7,961 bases of DNA. Origin: Thermomicrobiales bacterium (GTDB lineage Bacteria; Chloroflexota; Chloroflexia; Thermomicrobiales; UBA6265). Each line of letters starts with the position of its first letter. Within the stretch, counting starts at the first letter, position 1. The DNA lies in assembly GCA_025928535.1 (NCBI GenBank), contig JAICJJ010000104.1, positions 1 through 7,961 on the forward strand, in the 5' to 3' direction. Of this stretch, positions 6,284 through 7,961 are shown piece by piece. Both the position numbers and the translations under genes were made by a program. The notes under the pieces were generated by a model. It searched no databases. It was given only the letters and a program-made list of their open reading frames with translations, and was not told the origin of the DNA.

Positions 6284-6415
6284 CGACGTCGCGGGATGAC
6301 GATGGGCGTTCTTCCCGACTCAGATCCCCGCCGGTGCGCTACGATGTCCCGACCAGATTGGGCTTCGGCCGCGCCGACCCGCGGTCATGGGCGCGTCCGC
6401 GACGAAGGAGGACGC
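6284..6415 (+). promoter_or_regulatory. Leader region of malate synthase with RBS and possible -10 site
   Basis: AAGGAGGA at 6405-6412 is a strong Shine-Dalgarno a few bases before ATG 6416. About 70 bases upstream, tgcgctacgat (6335-6345) resembles an extended -10 element (TACGAT at 6340-6345), but no good -35 is found, so the promoter call is tentative. The IS relic ends just upstream, so its insertion may have changed this promoter region. Confidence 0.4.

Positions 6416-7961
<1,546 letters not shown>

Larger units (their letters stand above)
5996..6300. repeat. Imperfect inverted repeats bracketing the IS relic
   Basis: The left end gtcattccgacgaag (5996-6010) pairs with the reverse complement of 6284-6300, which reads gtcatcccgcgacgtcg: 12 of 15 bases agree with a 2-base gap. 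The similarity continues inward into the TGT ends of the IS relic for another 12 bases (9 identical). Together they make an inverted repeat of about 29 bases around 305 bases of DNA, suggesting one mobile unit or two copies of a dispersed repeat facing each other. Confidence 0.5.

Noticed and set aside
6004..6290. Target-site duplication of the IS relic
   Set aside because: Flanks share only a loose cgacg that does not abut both ends, so a duplication cannot be claimed.

Overview
The window is high-GC bacterial chromosomal DNA with ordinary housekeeping genes and a few damaged or hidden ones. The most likely source is a Chloroflexota bacterium, possibly of the Thermomicrobia. This is an inference from three things recalled without a search: a tandem zinc-ribbon protein with a CxxC-x17-CxxC C-terminus, a secreted S41 peptidase with a large N-terminal domain, and the codon usage. 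No rRNA, tRNA or CRISPR is visible.

Layout. Bases 1-601 are the C-terminal half of a class III PLP-dependent aminotransferase, followed by a strong 14-bp hairpin terminator (633-664). Bases 783-1253 (+) are a DUF1801 gene interrupted by an in-frame TAA at 846-848; only the part from ATG 861 is open. Convergent to it, 1716-1345 (-) encodes a 123-residue double zinc-ribbon protein. It is easily missed because it has no ATG, GTG or TTG start; its best start is an ACG behind a good Shine-Dalgarno. A divergent intergenic region (1717-1930) carries a 13-bp inverted repeat. It is followed by an exported S41-type peptidase (1931-4012) and an M3-family oligoendopeptidase F (4100-5929), co-oriented 87 bases apart. 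Bases 5930-6415 contain no intact gene. They hold a decayed IS481-type transposase N-terminus with TGT...ACA ends and a near-perfect 21-base tandem repeat, set inside GTCATTCCG-type inverted repeats. From 6416 to the window end runs malate synthase A, complete except for its last few residues.

How the genes relate. The two peptidases may be co-transcribed: the S41 protein acts outside the membrane and PepF degrades peptides in the cytoplasm. Malate synthase condenses glyoxylate and acetyl-CoA in the glyoxylate shunt; isocitrate lyase is not in view. I see no new multi-gene system. The points most worth a second look are the two single-codon lesions (DUF1801 stop, zinc-ribbon start), the zinc-ribbon gene that start-codon-based gene finding would skip, and the IS481 relic with its nested repeats.
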